Below are positions 36,660 to 44,902 of a DNA stretch of 50,442 nt, piece by piece. Under the pieces are notes generated by a model. The model had not been told where the DNA came from. It saw only the letters and a list, made by a program, of their open reading frames with translations, and did no database searches. The stretch comes from Gammaproteobacteria bacterium (GTDB taxonomy: Bacteria > Pseudomonadota > Gammaproteobacteria > Thiohalospirales > Thiohalospiraceae). The stretch is taken from contig WFXP01000130.1 in the NCBI GenBank assembly GCA_015490535.1, forward strand, positions 1 through 50,442. Direction: 5' to 3'. A program made the position numbers and the translations under genes. Within the stretch, counting starts at the first letter, position 1. Each line of letters starts with the position of its first letter.

Positions 36660-37988
36660 ATGAAACAGAGAGCGCAGGCAACAATCCCGCGACAGGACAG
36701 TGACTCCAGGGCCCTCCCCGGCCGGCTGCTGCTCGCCCTTGCTGGACTGGCGGCCGCCACCACCCTGTTCGCCTTCGTGCCGGACTCGTCCCCGGAAACC
36801 TCGCGCTCCGCCCTGCCGCTGGAGATCCCGGCGCGCGGCGCGGCCGAACCCCCATCGGCCAACCCCTCCTCCGGCGCCCCCATATACATCACCATAGAGG
36901 AGGGGGATACGCTCTCGGAGATCTTCGACCGGGTGGGACTGAGCCAGGGGGAGCTGCACCGGCTGATGCAGCACAAGGAGGCGCGCCGCACCCTGCGTGG
37001 CATCCGCCCCGGCAAGCGGCTCGGCTTCGTGCTCGGAGAGGAGGGGCGGCTGCAGAACCTGAGCTACGCCATCGATCCCACCCGGACGCTGGAGATACGC
37101 CGCAATGGCGACGGGTTCCAGGCAACCACTATAGAGCACCCCCTGGAGCGCCATATCCGCTTCGCCAGCGGAGTGATAGAGAGCTCCCTGTTCGTGGCCG
37201 CCCAGAAGGCCGGGCTTTCCGACAAAACCACCATGGAGATGGCGGACATCTTCGGCTGGGATATCGACTTTGCCCTGGACATCCGCTCCGGCGACAGCTT
37301 CAGCGTGCTGTATGAGGAGCTGTACCGCGACGGAGAGCGGATCCGCAGCGGCAACATCCTGGGGGCGGAGTTTACCAACCGGGGCAAAACCTATGTGGCC
37401 ATCCGTTACACCAGCCCGGAGGGGCAGTCCGGCTACTACACGCCGGAAGGGATGCACATGCGCAAACCGTTCCTGCGCACCCCGGTGGAGTTTACCCGGA
37501 TCAGCTCCCGCTTCGGCAAGCGCTTCCACCCCATTCTCAACCGGATGCGCGCTCACAAGGGGGTGGACTACGCCGCCCCCATCGGCACTCCCGTCCGTGC
37601 CACATCCGATGGCAAGATAGTTCACCGGGGCAACAAGGGTGGATACGGCAAGACCGTCATCCTGAAACACGGTGAGCGCTACAGCACCCTGTACGCCCAC
37701 CTCTCCCGGTACGGAAAGGGTGTGCGCACCGGGCGAACGGTGAAGCAGGGACAGATCATCGGCTACGTAGGGCAGTCGGGGCGCGCCACCGGCCCTCACC
37801 TCCACTACGAGTTCCGCATCGACGGGGTACACCGCAACCCCCTGACGGTGAGCCTGCCCAGGGCCCTGCCCCTGGAGGAAAAATACCGGGAGCACTTCGC
37901 AACGGTGGCAAGGGGCATCCTGGCCCAGCTGGAGCGGCGCAAGAAACCGGTGGTGGCCCGTCTCTCCCCCACGGCGGGGAGGGAGTAG
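36660..37988 (+). CDS. M23-family murein endopeptidase with OapA/LysM-like domain (MepM-like)
   Basis: Probably cleaves peptidoglycan cross-links during wall growth. An N-terminal membrane anchor (about residues 22-40) is followed by a LysM-like/OapA region from about residue 74 (YITIEEGDTLSEIFDRVGLS). A linking domain then leads to the M23 metallopeptidase with zinc motifs HKGVDYAAPIGTPV (H-x3-D) and HLHYEFRIDG (HxH). 442 aa from ATG 36660; a TTG at 36639 is the alternative. Followed by anmK, also a cell-wall recycling gene. Confidence 0.93.
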   Translation: MKQRAQATIPRQDSDSRALPGRLLLALAGLAAATTLFAFVPDSSPETSRSALPLEIPARGAAEPPSANPSSGAPIYITIEEGDTLSEIFDRVGLSQGELHRLMQHKEARRTLRGIRPGKRLGFVLGEEGRLQNLSYAIDPTRTLEIRRNGDGFQATTIEHPLERHIRFASGVIESSLFVAAQKAGLSDKTTMEMADIFGWDIDFALDIRSGDSFSVLYEELYRDGERIRSGNILGAEFTNRGKTYVAIRYTSPEGQSGYYTPEGMHMRKPFLRTPVEFTRISSRFGKRFHPILNRMRAHKGVDYAAPIGTPVRATSDGKIVHRGNKGGYGKTVILKHGERYSTLYAHLSRYGKGVRTGRTVKQGQIIGYVGQSGRATGPHLHYEFRIDGVHRNPLTVSLPRALPLEEKYREHFATVARGILAQLERRKKPVVARLSPTAGRE

Positions 37989-38037
37989 CGGCGGGGGTAT
38001 CGCCCGCGCTCCGCGCGGCGCCGGGCCGCCTTCACGG

Positions 38038-39156
38038 ATGGGTCAGCTCTACATCGGCCTGATGACCGGCACCAGCCTGGACGGGATCGATGCCGTCCTG
38101 GTGGAGTTTGGCGACGCTGTCCCTCGCTGTCTCGCGGCCCACACCGAGCCCTATCATCCCCACCTTCGCAAAGACCTTCTGGAGCTCTGCCAGCCCCGGA
38201 GCAGCATCGAGAGGATGATGGAGCTGGACATCCGGCTGGGCCGCATGTACGCCAGAGAGGTGAACCGCCTGCTGACCCTGGCCGGGATCTCCGCAGGGGA
38301 TGTCACGGCCATCGGCAGCCACGGACAGACCATCCGCCACCTTCCGGGCGGCGACTGCCCCGCCACCCTGCAGATTGGTGATCCGAATACGGTGGCGCAG
38401 CTTACCGGCATCACCACTGTGGCCGATTTCCGCCGCCGTGACATGGCCGCGGGCGGAGAGGGGGCTCCGCTGGTGCCCGCGTTCCATGACGCGATCTTCC
38501 GGCGACCGGGGGAGCATCGGGTGGTGGTCAATATCGGTGGCATTGCCAATGTCACCCTTCTGCCCGGCGACGGCGGAAAACCGGTAGGCGGTTTCGACAC
38601 CGGCCCCGGAAATATCCTCATGGATGCCTGGGCCACCCGCCATCTCGGCGTCCCGCAGGATGAGGGGGGCGGCTGGGCCGCCGGCGGCAGGGTTGATCCC
38701 CGGCTCCTGGAACTCATGCTGGGGGATCCCTTCTTCCACCGCCCCCCTCCCAAGAGCACCGGGCGCGACCACTTCAATCCGGCCTGGCTGGATCAGTGGC
38801 GCCGTACCGCGGAGCTGCCACCGCAGGATGTGGCCGCCACCCTGTGTGAGCTGACCGCCACCACCATCGCCTCCGCCATCCGGCGCCATGCCCCTGCCAC
38901 CGGGCGGATCATAGTGTGCGGGGGCGGGGTGCACAACGGCACGCTGATGCAAAGACTGCGACGGCTGGCGGCTCCCCGCAGGGTTGAGAGCAGCGCAAAA
39001 CATGGAGTGGACCCGGACCGGGTGGAGGCCATCGCCTTCGCCTGGCTGGCCCGCCGCACCCTGAAAGGGGAGGCCGGCAACCTTCCCCCGGTGACCGGTG
39101 CCGGAGAGCCGGCTGTGCTGGGGGGGATCTATCCGGGTGCGGGAAGGTGGCCGTGA
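38038..39156 (+). CDS. anmK: Anhydro-N-acetylmuramic acid kinase
   Basis: Phosphorylates and opens 1,6-anhydro-MurNAc released from peptidoglycan turnover, giving MurNAc 6-phosphate. Motifs of the ASKHA-fold family: GLMTGTSLDGIDAVL near the N-terminus, GSHGQTIRHLP, VNIGGIANVTLLPG, GGFDTGPGNILMDAW and the late IIVCGGGVHN. 372 aa, normal. Fifty bases downstream of the M23 peptidase, and co-directional, so the pair likely works together in wall turnover and recycling. Confidence 0.96.
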   Translation: MGQLYIGLMTGTSLDGIDAVLVEFGDAVPRCLAAHTEPYHPHLRKDLLELCQPRSSIERMMELDIRLGRMYAREVNRLLTLAGISAGDVTAIGSHGQTIRHLPGGDCPATLQIGDPNTVAQLTGITTVADFRRRDMAAGGEGAPLVPAFHDAIFRRPGEHRVVVNIGGIANVTLLPGDGGKPVGGFDTGPGNILMDAWATRHLGVPQDEGGGWAAGGRVDPRLLELMLGDPFFHRPPPKSTGRDHFNPAWLDQWRRTAELPPQDVAATLCELTATTIASAIRRHAPATGRIIVCGGGVHNGTLMQRLRRLAAPRRVESSAKHGVDPDRVEAIAFAWLARRTLKGEAGNLPPVTGAGEPAVLGGIYPGAGRWP

Positions 39157-39163
39157 CGAGCAG

Positions 39164-39799
39164 TCACGCGCAGCCTCCCCATTCACGACGCAACCGCTCC
39201 CGGTTCATCGCCAGCCACTGCATGGCGATTATCGGGGCGGCTGAGTTGATGCGCCCGGTGCGCAGCATCTCCATGGCACTGTGGAACGAGACCGGCACCA
39301 CCCGGATATCCTCATGCTCCTCGGCCAGGCCGTGAACTCCGCCGGCGCCACCGGCGTCCACCCAGCCACAGTAGAGCGTGATACGTTCCGAGGTGCCTCC
39401 GGGGCTCACCAGATACTCGGAGATCCGCTCCATACCCTTCAGCCGGCACCCTGCCTCCTCCAGCGTCTCCCTGCGCGCCACCTCATGCGGAACCTCTCCC
39501 GGTTCGATCATGCCGGCCACGCACTCCAGAAGCCAGGGGCCGCCCCGGGCCTGCAGCGCTCCGATGCGAAACTGCTCCACCAGCACCACCCTGTCGAGCA
39601 CCGGATCATAGGGGAGTACCGCCGCGGCATGGCCCCGTTCGAACAGTTCGCGGGAGATGACCGGGGTCCAGCCGCCGCCGAACAGGCGGTGGCGCAGACG
39701 ATAGTCGAGAAGGCGAAAGAACCCCCGGTAAGCGGTCCTGCACTCCACTATCTCGACCCCCTCCGGGGAGGGTATTGCGCTGCCTGGATCCCGATTCAC
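39164..39799 (-). CDS. nudF: ADP-ribose pyrophosphatase, Nudix family
   Basis: Hydrolyses ADP-ribose to AMP and ribose 5-phosphate. Nudix box GMIEPGEVPHEVARRETLEEAG with all key Glu/Arg residues; SPGGTSERITLYCGWVDA and HGLAEEHEDIRV match NudF. 211 aa. The start is a GTG at 39799; the N-terminus lines up with E. coli NudF, so the gene seems complete. PAL copy E ends only four bases upstream of the GTG, so promoter and ribosome site must lie in the element or be weak (GAAAGAG in the element's end is the only candidate site). Convergent with anmK, stops seven bases apart. Confidence 0.94.
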   Translation of the reverse strand: MNRDPGSAIPSPEGVEIVECRTAYRGFFRLLDYRLRHRLFGGGWTPVISRELFERGHAAAVLPYDPVLDRVVLVEQFRIGALQARGGPWLLECVAGMIEPGEVPHEVARRETLEEAGCRLKGMERISEYLVSPGGTSERITLYCGWVDAGGAGGVHGLAEEHEDIRVVPVSFHSAMEMLRTGRINSAAPIIAMQWLAMNRERLRREWGGCA

Positions 39800-39889
39800 G
39801 AGGCTAGTACTCTTTCAAGGTGATAAATCAGGGAGGCCTTCCTCAAATCGTGTGGGTGAAACGGCAAATCACCGCATAGCGCTCCGTCC

Positions 39890-39917
39890 TTGACGGGCGG
39901 AATGCGCGCCACATAAT
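39890..39917 (+). promoter_or_regulatory. Internal promoter of PAL copy E
   Basis: TTGACG (39890-39895), 16-bp spacer, CATAAT (39912-39917): one change from the -35 of the other copies. It points through the palindrome toward the PCP_red-kelch genes. Confidence 0.45.
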
Positions 39918-40105
39918 CGTTAACCAGAAGGGGATTGGGGCCAGCTGGCCGGGGAGTGGCGGATATCCACCACCCGCGCCGATTGCAACCGGTTCGGCTA
40001 TCCCAAAGCCTCCCCAATCCCCTTCTGCCGACCATCTTCCGGCGTGCATTCCGCCTGTCAAGGATGATTTGCCATTTCACCCACACGATTTGAGGAAGAC
40101 CCAAT

Positions 40106-40258
40106 GTAACTATTCAGCTCACCCCTGAAATCCACCATTTCTGCGTTGAAAAATGGTCATTTACCCTCGCAAACTCCCATTTTTCGCCTTGAACTGACGA
40201 ATTTCAGGGGCGATCTGAACAGTTACCGGCATGTTTCAATACCATGCTGAATAGTTAC
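40106..40258 (+). mobile_element. 153-bp IS66-like miniature transposon, copy 3
   Basis: Ends GTAACTATTCAGC and GCTGAATAGTTAC. The flanking 8-mers are GACCCAAT (40098-40105) and GAACCAAT (40259-40266), one mismatch, suggesting an older insertion. It again lies directly after GAGGAA in a PAL arm. Confidence 0.88.
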
Positions 40259-40370
40259 GAACCAATCAGGATTCAGCTCCCCTCCAACCGGATCCTAAGT
40301 TATCACCTTGACGGAGTACCAGTATGTTACAGTACTTTCCCCAGATACTGAATCAATCGGAGCTTTGCAG

Positions 40371-40589
40371 ATGAGCGGTGACAAACCTGTCTGGAACGAC
40401 GAGGCGCTGGCAAAACTGGAGAGGATCCCATTCTTCGCACGCAGGATTGCCAAAAAGAAGATCGAGCGGCGCGCCGCCGAGCTGGGGGAAGACACCATCA
40501 CTCCCGAGCTGATGGAGAGGGTGCGGAGCGAGATGAAGAACCGCAACAGGCAAGATCCATCCCCCCCGGAGGACCGTCATGAGCCGTAA
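40371..40589 (+). CDS. PCP_red-domain mini-protein
   Basis: A 72-aa protein made of one domain like the C-terminus of the light-independent protochlorophyllide reductase large subunit (PCP_red family): WNDEALAKLERIPFFARRIAKKKIERRAAELGEDTIT, a pattern read here over two helices, followed by a charged tail. Stand-alone forms occur in many non-photosynthetic bacteria and have no established function. ATG 40371 has GGAG eight bases upstream. It overlaps the start of the kelch gene by 11 bases, so the two are translationally coupled. Confidence 0.75.
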   Translation: MSGDKPVWNDEALAKLERIPFFARRIAKKKIERRAAELGEDTITPELMERVRSEMKNRNRQDPSPPEDRHEP

Positions 40590-41991
40590 ACCGGTCTTCA
40601 GGCGCATCCTCTTCGCCCTGAGCATGGCCCTGGCCGCCTCGACCGGGGCCGGGGCGGTCCAGGAGCAGGGCAAAAGCTGGCTGGCCGCCTGGCGCGAGAC
40701 ATCCCCCATGCTGGAGGTGCGTTCGGGGGCGGCCCACTACGCCGCCAACGACATAATCCACATGATCGGCGGGATAGGCGGGAAGATCGTGAAAGGGAAG
40801 GTTGGGCCCGACGCGGCGGCCTCCACCACCAGGATGTTCATGCGTTCGTCGGAGTATGCGCGGGTCAGGCCGGACGGCTCCCTCTCCGGCTGGCGCAGCG
40901 GTCCCCCGCTCAACATGGCGAGGGGGTTCTTCTCTGCGGTTGCCCACAACGGCCACCTCTATGTGGTGGGGGGAGCCAACGGTCCGTTCGGCAGCAATCT
41001 GCTGGATAGCGTGGAGCGTGCCAGAATCAGGCCGGACGGAACCCTGGAGGGATGGGTTCTGGAAAAAAACCGGCTCAATATCGCGCGGCGTTGCGTGAAA
41101 CTGGCGGTAATCGGCAACTACATCTACGCCTTCGGCGGCTTTGGGGGCATCCTGCTGGATACCGTGGAGCGCGCCGAGATCAAGCCGGACGGCTCCCTGG
41201 GCGAGTGGCTGGTGGCAAGCGACCGCATGACGACCGCCCGTTACATCAGCGGGGTGGAGGCGGTCGGCAAGGGTGTCTATGTGGTGGGTGGCCACGACAA
41301 GGACAACGGTGCAGGAATGAGGGAGGTGGAGTGGAGCAGCCAGAGCGGCGACGGCTTTTTCGACCCATGGGCCGAGCGCAGCCCGCTGCAGACCGGGCGC
41401 TACGGCCTGGCCACCGCCATCCACAACGGCTTCATTTACGCCCTGGGCGGGTTGAGCGGCGCAGCCTACCTGGATTCGGTCGAGATGGCGCAGATCGATT
41501 CCGGGGGTCGGCTGTCGGAGTGGCGGTTCACCACCCCGCTGCCCTCGCCGCGCGAAGGGGCAACCTCCTTCGTCTTGAACGGGAACATATATCTGATTGG
41601 GGGAAGCAACAGGAGCGGCTTTCAAAACAGCGTTGCCTACGCCACCTTCAACAGAGAGGGGGAGATCGGCTATCTGGCGACCCCGGCCGAGATCGAGCAG
41701 CATGCAGCCAGGATCGCGGAGGCAAAATCGAAGCAGAGAGAGCTGCCGCACGAGGGCACCATCACCGAGCACATAAAAATGGCGCAATACAGCTATATCC
41801 ACGTGAGGCTGGATGATGGGGTGGAGATATGGCTGGCGGCACCGGTCCAGGATCTGGAGAAAGGGGCAAGGATAAGATTCCCCAACGGCACCGTCATGAG
41901 GAACTTCCGTAGCAACACCCTCGATCGCGAATTCCCGTTCATCGTCTTTATCGGTGAGGTCAGGGAGGTCGGCGCCGCCACGGCCAAATAG
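40579..41991 (+). CDS. Secreted kelch beta-propeller protein with NrfJ-like C-terminal domain
   Basis: Begins with a Sec signal peptide (MSRKPVFRRILFALSMALAAS, cleavage near AGA). Six kelch-type blades follow, each with the strand-GG pattern: HMIGGIGG, LYVVGGANG, IYAFGGFGG, VYVVGGHDK, IYALGGLSG and IYLIGGSNR. About the last 75 residues (from HEGTITEHIKMAQYSYIHV to FIVFIGEVREVG) resemble the small OB-like NrfJ domain: VxLDDGVEIWLAAPV and RNFRSNTLDREFPFIVFIGE. This combination is unusual to me. 470 aa, periplasmic or exported by inference. Function unknown; a role in redox or metal-centre assembly would be speculation. Confidence 0.78.
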   Translation: MSRKPVFRRILFALSMALAASTGAGAVQEQGKSWLAAWRETSPMLEVRSGAAHYAANDIIHMIGGIGGKIVKGKVGPDAAASTTRMFMRSSEYARVRPDGSLSGWRSGPPLNMARGFFSAVAHNGHLYVVGGANGPFGSNLLDSVERARIRPDGTLEGWVLEKNRLNIARRCVKLAVIGNYIYAFGGFGGILLDTVERAEIKPDGSLGEWLVASDRMTTARYISGVEAVGKGVYVVGGHDKDNGAGMREVEWSSQSGDGFFDPWAERSPLQTGRYGLATAIHNGFIYALGGLSGAAYLDSVEMAQIDSGGRLSEWRFTTPLPSPREGATSFVLNGNIYLIGGSNRSGFQNSVAYATFNREGEIGYLATPAEIEQHAARIAEAKSKQRELPHEGTITEHIKMAQYSYIHVRLDDGVEIWLAAPVQDLEKGARIRFPNGTVMRNFRSNTLDREFPFIVFIGEVREVGAATAK

Positions 41992-42003
41992 GCGGGGCCG
42001 GAA

Positions 42004-44139
42004 GTGGTGGGCAGGGGAGCCGCCTCACGCGGCCACCGCAGGCTGCTCCTGCTGACCGGGAGCGGCGCGTGGTGCCGCCGTGCCGCCGGCTCCCTTCTGG
42101 ATGAAGGGGACCACCGCCGTCTGCTGTGGGTAACCGCGGAACCGTGGAGGGGCCACCCGGCAGTGACCAGCCGGCAGCTGCCATCCATGCTGGGCGACGA
42201 GCTGGAGGCCCTGGTGTTCGATGCCTGGTCGGGGTTCGATCCGGACGCTTTCGGGGCTGCTGCGGGGATGGTGCGAGGCGGAGGGACGGTTCTGGTGCTC
42301 GCGCCGCCACTGGCCGAGTGGCCCCGCCATCCGGATCCGGCCCTGCAGCGCATAACGCCCTGGCCCCATGACTATCGCGGGGTTCGCAGCCGTTTCCTGC
42401 AGCGCCTGGTGGGGCTCATCGGGGAGAACCACTCCATCCTTACCGTCACGGAGGGCGACTCCCTTCCCGAACTCCGCCCTCCAGCGCCGGCCATCTCCGG
42501 CGATCCCGACGTGGAGTGCCGCACCGCCGAGCAGCAACAGGCCGTCGAGGCCATCTGCCGCGTGGTGCGGGGCCACCGGCGCCGTCCCCTGGTATTGTCC
42601 GCTGACCGCGGGCGCGGTAAATCCTCTGCGCTGGGGATCGCGGCGGCCCGTCTGCTGCGGGAGGGGCTGGAGCAGATCCTTGTCACCGCCCCCTCGCCAC
42701 GGGCAGCGAGCGCCCTGTTCCGGCAGGCCCGACGCCTGCTGCCCGGCTCCCGAGACAGCGGCCACCAGCTGCGCTGGAACAGGGGAACAATCGGCTTCGT
42801 GGCCCCGGACGCCCTGCTCGCGGAGCCGCGCCAGGCCGACCTGCTGCTGGTGGACGAGGCGGCCGCCATCCCCGCCCCCATGCTCGAAACGCTGCTGCGG
42901 CGCCACTCCCGGATCGCCTTCGCAACCACCATCCACGGCTACGAGGGGACCGGACGCGGCTTTGCGGTGCGTTTCCGGGAGAGACTGGACCGCCTCGCCC
43001 CGGGCTGGAGGACGCTGCACATCTCCTCCCCCATCCGCTGGGAGGAGGGGGATCCGGTGGAACGGTTTACCTTCCGCGCCCTGCTGCTGGACGCATCCCC
43101 GGCCGACGACCGGGAGGTGAGCGGAGCCGCTGCCGGGGACTGCGCGGCGCTGGAACTGGACCGGGACCGGCTGCTGAACGACGAATCCCTGCTGGAGGAG
43201 CTGTTCGGCCTGCTGGTGCTGGCCCACTACCGCACCCGCCCCTCCGATCTGCGCAACCTGCTGGACTGCCCGGATCTCTCCGTTTACGCCCTGCTCCACG
43301 ACGGTCACCTGGCGGCCGCCGCGCTGGTGATGCGCGAAGGTGGAATGGAGCGGGAGCTGGCAGAACGGATCTGGCTGGGGCGCCGGCGCGTCCACGGCCA
43401 CCTGCTGGCCCAGTCGCTGGCATTCCACGCCGGCTTTCCCGAGGCCGCCACGCTGCGCTACGCCCGCATCATGCGCCTGGCGGTCCATCCATCGGTACAG
43501 CGGCGCGGCCTGGGAACCAGGCTGGTGACGGCTATCACGGAGCGGGAAGAGAGAGCGGGGCTGGACGCCATCGGCACCAGCTTCGGCGCCACCCCCGGCC
43601 TGCTGGAGTTCTGGCACCGGCTGCAATTCCGCACCGCCCGCATGGGGCTGCGCCGGGAGGCCAGCAGCGGCAGCCGTGCAGCACTCATGCTGCGTCCGCT
43701 CTCCCGGCAGGGGGCAGAGCTGTGCCGGGCCATGTGGGGCCGGCTGCAGGAGCAGCTGCCGGAGCTGCTCCGCCGCCCCCTGAACGGTCTGGAGCCGGAA
43801 ACCGCTTGGCACCTGCTGCAGAACCTGCCCCCTCCGGTGACCACCCTGACCCCCGGAGAGTGGCGCGACGCCGCATCGTTCGCCTTCGGCAGGCGAAGCC
43901 TCCAGAGCTGCCTGGCGTCCCTCAGAAAGCTGGTCATCGCCACCGCGACAGACCGGGATGCCGCCACCAGTATCACCGCGCCGGACAGGGAGCGGCTGAT
44001 CCGCCAGATAGTGCAAGAGCAGGGAAACCGCAAGGAAACCTCCCCCCTGCGCGAGGCGGTCCGGCGCCTCCTGGAGCACTCCCGTCCGCAAGAATCAGAT
44101 ACTCAACAACTCCTTAACAGATTGTTCACAAAGTTGTAA
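42004..44139 (+). CDS. tmcA: tRNA(Met) cytidine acetyltransferase
   Basis: Acetylates the wobble cytidine 34 of elongator tRNA-Met using acetyl-CoA and ATP. N-terminal domain, then a helicase-like module with Walker A ADRGRGKSS and DEAH-like LLLVDEAAAIPAPML, then a GNAT acetyltransferase domain (MRLAVHPSVQRRGLGTRLV, the acetyl-CoA loop) and a C-terminal tRNA-binding tail. 711 aa, near the usual 670. The GTG at 42004 is the chosen start; a second GTG follows immediately. Confidence 0.93.
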   Translation: MVGRGAASRGHRRLLLLTGSGAWCRRAAGSLLDEGDHRRLLWVTAEPWRGHPAVTSRQLPSMLGDELEALVFDAWSGFDPDAFGAAAGMVRGGGTVLVLAPPLAEWPRHPDPALQRITPWPHDYRGVRSRFLQRLVGLIGENHSILTVTEGDSLPELRPPAPAISGDPDVECRTAEQQQAVEAICRVVRGHRRRPLVLSADRGRGKSSALGIAAARLLREGLEQILVTAPSPRAASALFRQARRLLPGSRDSGHQLRWNRGTIGFVAPDALLAEPRQADLLLVDEAAAIPAPMLETLLRRHSRIAFATTIHGYEGTGRGFAVRFRERLDRLAPGWRTLHISSPIRWEEGDPVERFTFRALLLDASPADDREVSGAAAGDCAALELDRDRLLNDESLLEELFGLLVLAHYRTRPSDLRNLLDCPDLSVYALLHDGHLAAAALVMREGGMERELAERIWLGRRRVHGHLLAQSLAFHAGFPEAATLRYARIMRLAVHPSVQRRGLGTRLVTAITEREERAGLDAIGTSFGATPGLLEFWHRLQFRTARMGLRREASSGSRAALMLRPLSRQGAELCRAMWGRLQEQLPELLRRPLNGLEPETAWHLLQNLPPPVTTLTPGEWRDAASFAFGRRSLQSCLASLRKLVIATATDRDAATSITAPDRERLIRQIVQEQGNRKETSPLREAVRRLLEHSRPQESDTQQLLNRLFTKL

Positions 44140-44189
44140 CAAAGCCCCTCTGGCCCGCTCCCGCGGGCGGCTCGATAATAAAGCGGCAC

Positions 44190-44251
44190 ATGGAGAGTGG
44201 GATACTATCAACGCGATAGTCTTGGCCGCCGTCCCCCGGCGGCTTTTTTTT
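44190..44251 (+). ncRNA. Candidate small RNA ending in an intrinsic terminator
   Basis: The terminator lies about 85 bases past tmcA and is preceded by a second short hairpin (ACTATC / GATAGT around AACGC, 44204-44220). A -10-like ATAATA lies just upstream (near 44175). This two-hairpin layout could be an independent short transcript or simply the tmcA 3' end. Confidence 0.3.
44225..44251 (+). terminator. Rho-independent terminator
   Basis: Stem GCCGCCG (44225-44231) and CGGCGGC (44237-44243), 5-base loop, followed by eight T (44244-44251). A classical terminator for transcripts leaving tmcA on the plus strand. Confidence 0.9.
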
Positions 44252-44348
44252 GCCACCGATTGTTTTGTTATGTCGGGTCTTCCCCACACAATTTGGTGAA
44301 AACCCGTTATGTTTATCATATCAGCGGATTAGCCCCCACCTGCGCTCC

Positions 44349-44366
44349 ACTCCAATGGAGTATATA
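44349..44366 (+). promoter_or_regulatory. Operator and -10 of the second toxin-antitoxin locus
   Basis: ACTCCA and TGGAGT are inverted around one base (44349-44361), overlapping a TATATA -10 (44361-44366), just upstream of the toxin start. This is the layout of antitoxin autorepression. Confidence 0.5.
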
Positions 44367-44374
44367 GTGGGTGC

Positions 44375-44668
44375 ATGATAACTGTCGCTGAAACCGAGTC
44401 CTTTCAGCGAAAGATCAACAAGTTACTCTCCAAGGACGAGAAGTCTGATCTGATAGCGTATTTGTCCGAGCATCCGTCTGCTGGGGATCTTATTCAGGGA
44501 GCTGGTGGCATCAGAAAGCTTAGATGGGCGAGAGGTTCAAAGGGCAAAAGCGCAAGAAAATGGGAAAAGCGTTCACTGAAATATCTGCTGGTCTGTCAGA
44601 TGCGATTCAGCATGCCAGGGGAAAGAAAACAAAGGCTGTTGAGCATAAGCCGGAACCAATTGATGTAA
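44375..44668 (+). pseudogene. RelE/HigB-like toxin, C-terminus lost
   Basis: Residues 1-59 match a full RelE-superfamily toxin of the COG4737 type (MITVAETESFQRKINKLL, DLIAYLSEHPSAGDLIQG, GGIRKLRWARGSKGKS). Intact relatives continue with a GVRVIYYYH-type strand and a Lys-rich, catalytic C-terminus. Here the frame instead runs into the start of the antitoxin gene in another reading frame and ends at 44668 with unrelated residues. An internal deletion of roughly 150 bases is inferred. The toxin should be inactive. Confidence 0.78.
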
Positions 44669-44847
44669 GGGCAATTAGGGAGAGAGCCGGAATGAGTCAA
44701 CAAAAGTTTTGTGCAACCTTCGGGATCTCTATCGGCACGCTGCGCCATTGGGAGCAGGGTCTTCGTTCTCCCAGGGGGCCGGCCAGGGTATTGCTTAAGG
44801 TTGTACAGCATAACCCTAAGGCCGTTGTGGAGTCCCTAAAAGAATAA
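44560..44847 (+). CDS. XRE-family antitoxin (HigA2-like) of the decayed toxin
   Basis: A 95-aa protein: N-terminal toxin-binding region (MGKAFTEISAGLSDAI, HARGKKTKAVEHKPEP), then a helix-turn-helix (VRAIRERAGMSQQKFCATFGISIGTLRHWEQGLRSPRGPA). It is full length for antitoxins of this type. It overlaps the toxin remnant in another frame. It may persist as a repressor of the operator at 44349 or by protecting against related toxins. Base composition is AT-richer than neighbouring genes, indicating transfer. Confidence 0.85.
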   Translation: MGKAFTEISAGLSDAIQHARGKKTKAVEHKPEPIDVRAIRERAGMSQQKFCATFGISIGTLRHWEQGLRSPRGPARVLLKVVQHNPKAVVESLKE

Positions 44848-44902
44848 AAACAGAACAATTGTATTCAGCGACTCGAAGTGGCATCCACAAAGAGAGATAC
44901 CG

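Larger units (their letters stand above)
39804..40322 (-). repeat. PAL element copy E (complete, carries a nested miniature transposon)
   Basis: Left end CTAGTACTCTTTCAAGGTGATAAAT, right end TTATCACCTTGACGGAGTACCAG. About 358 bp without the insertion and one duplication copy. The inner segment is reversed relative to A, B and D. The left outer end is the short type and the right the long type. It lies between nudF and the PCP_red gene. Confidence 0.88.
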
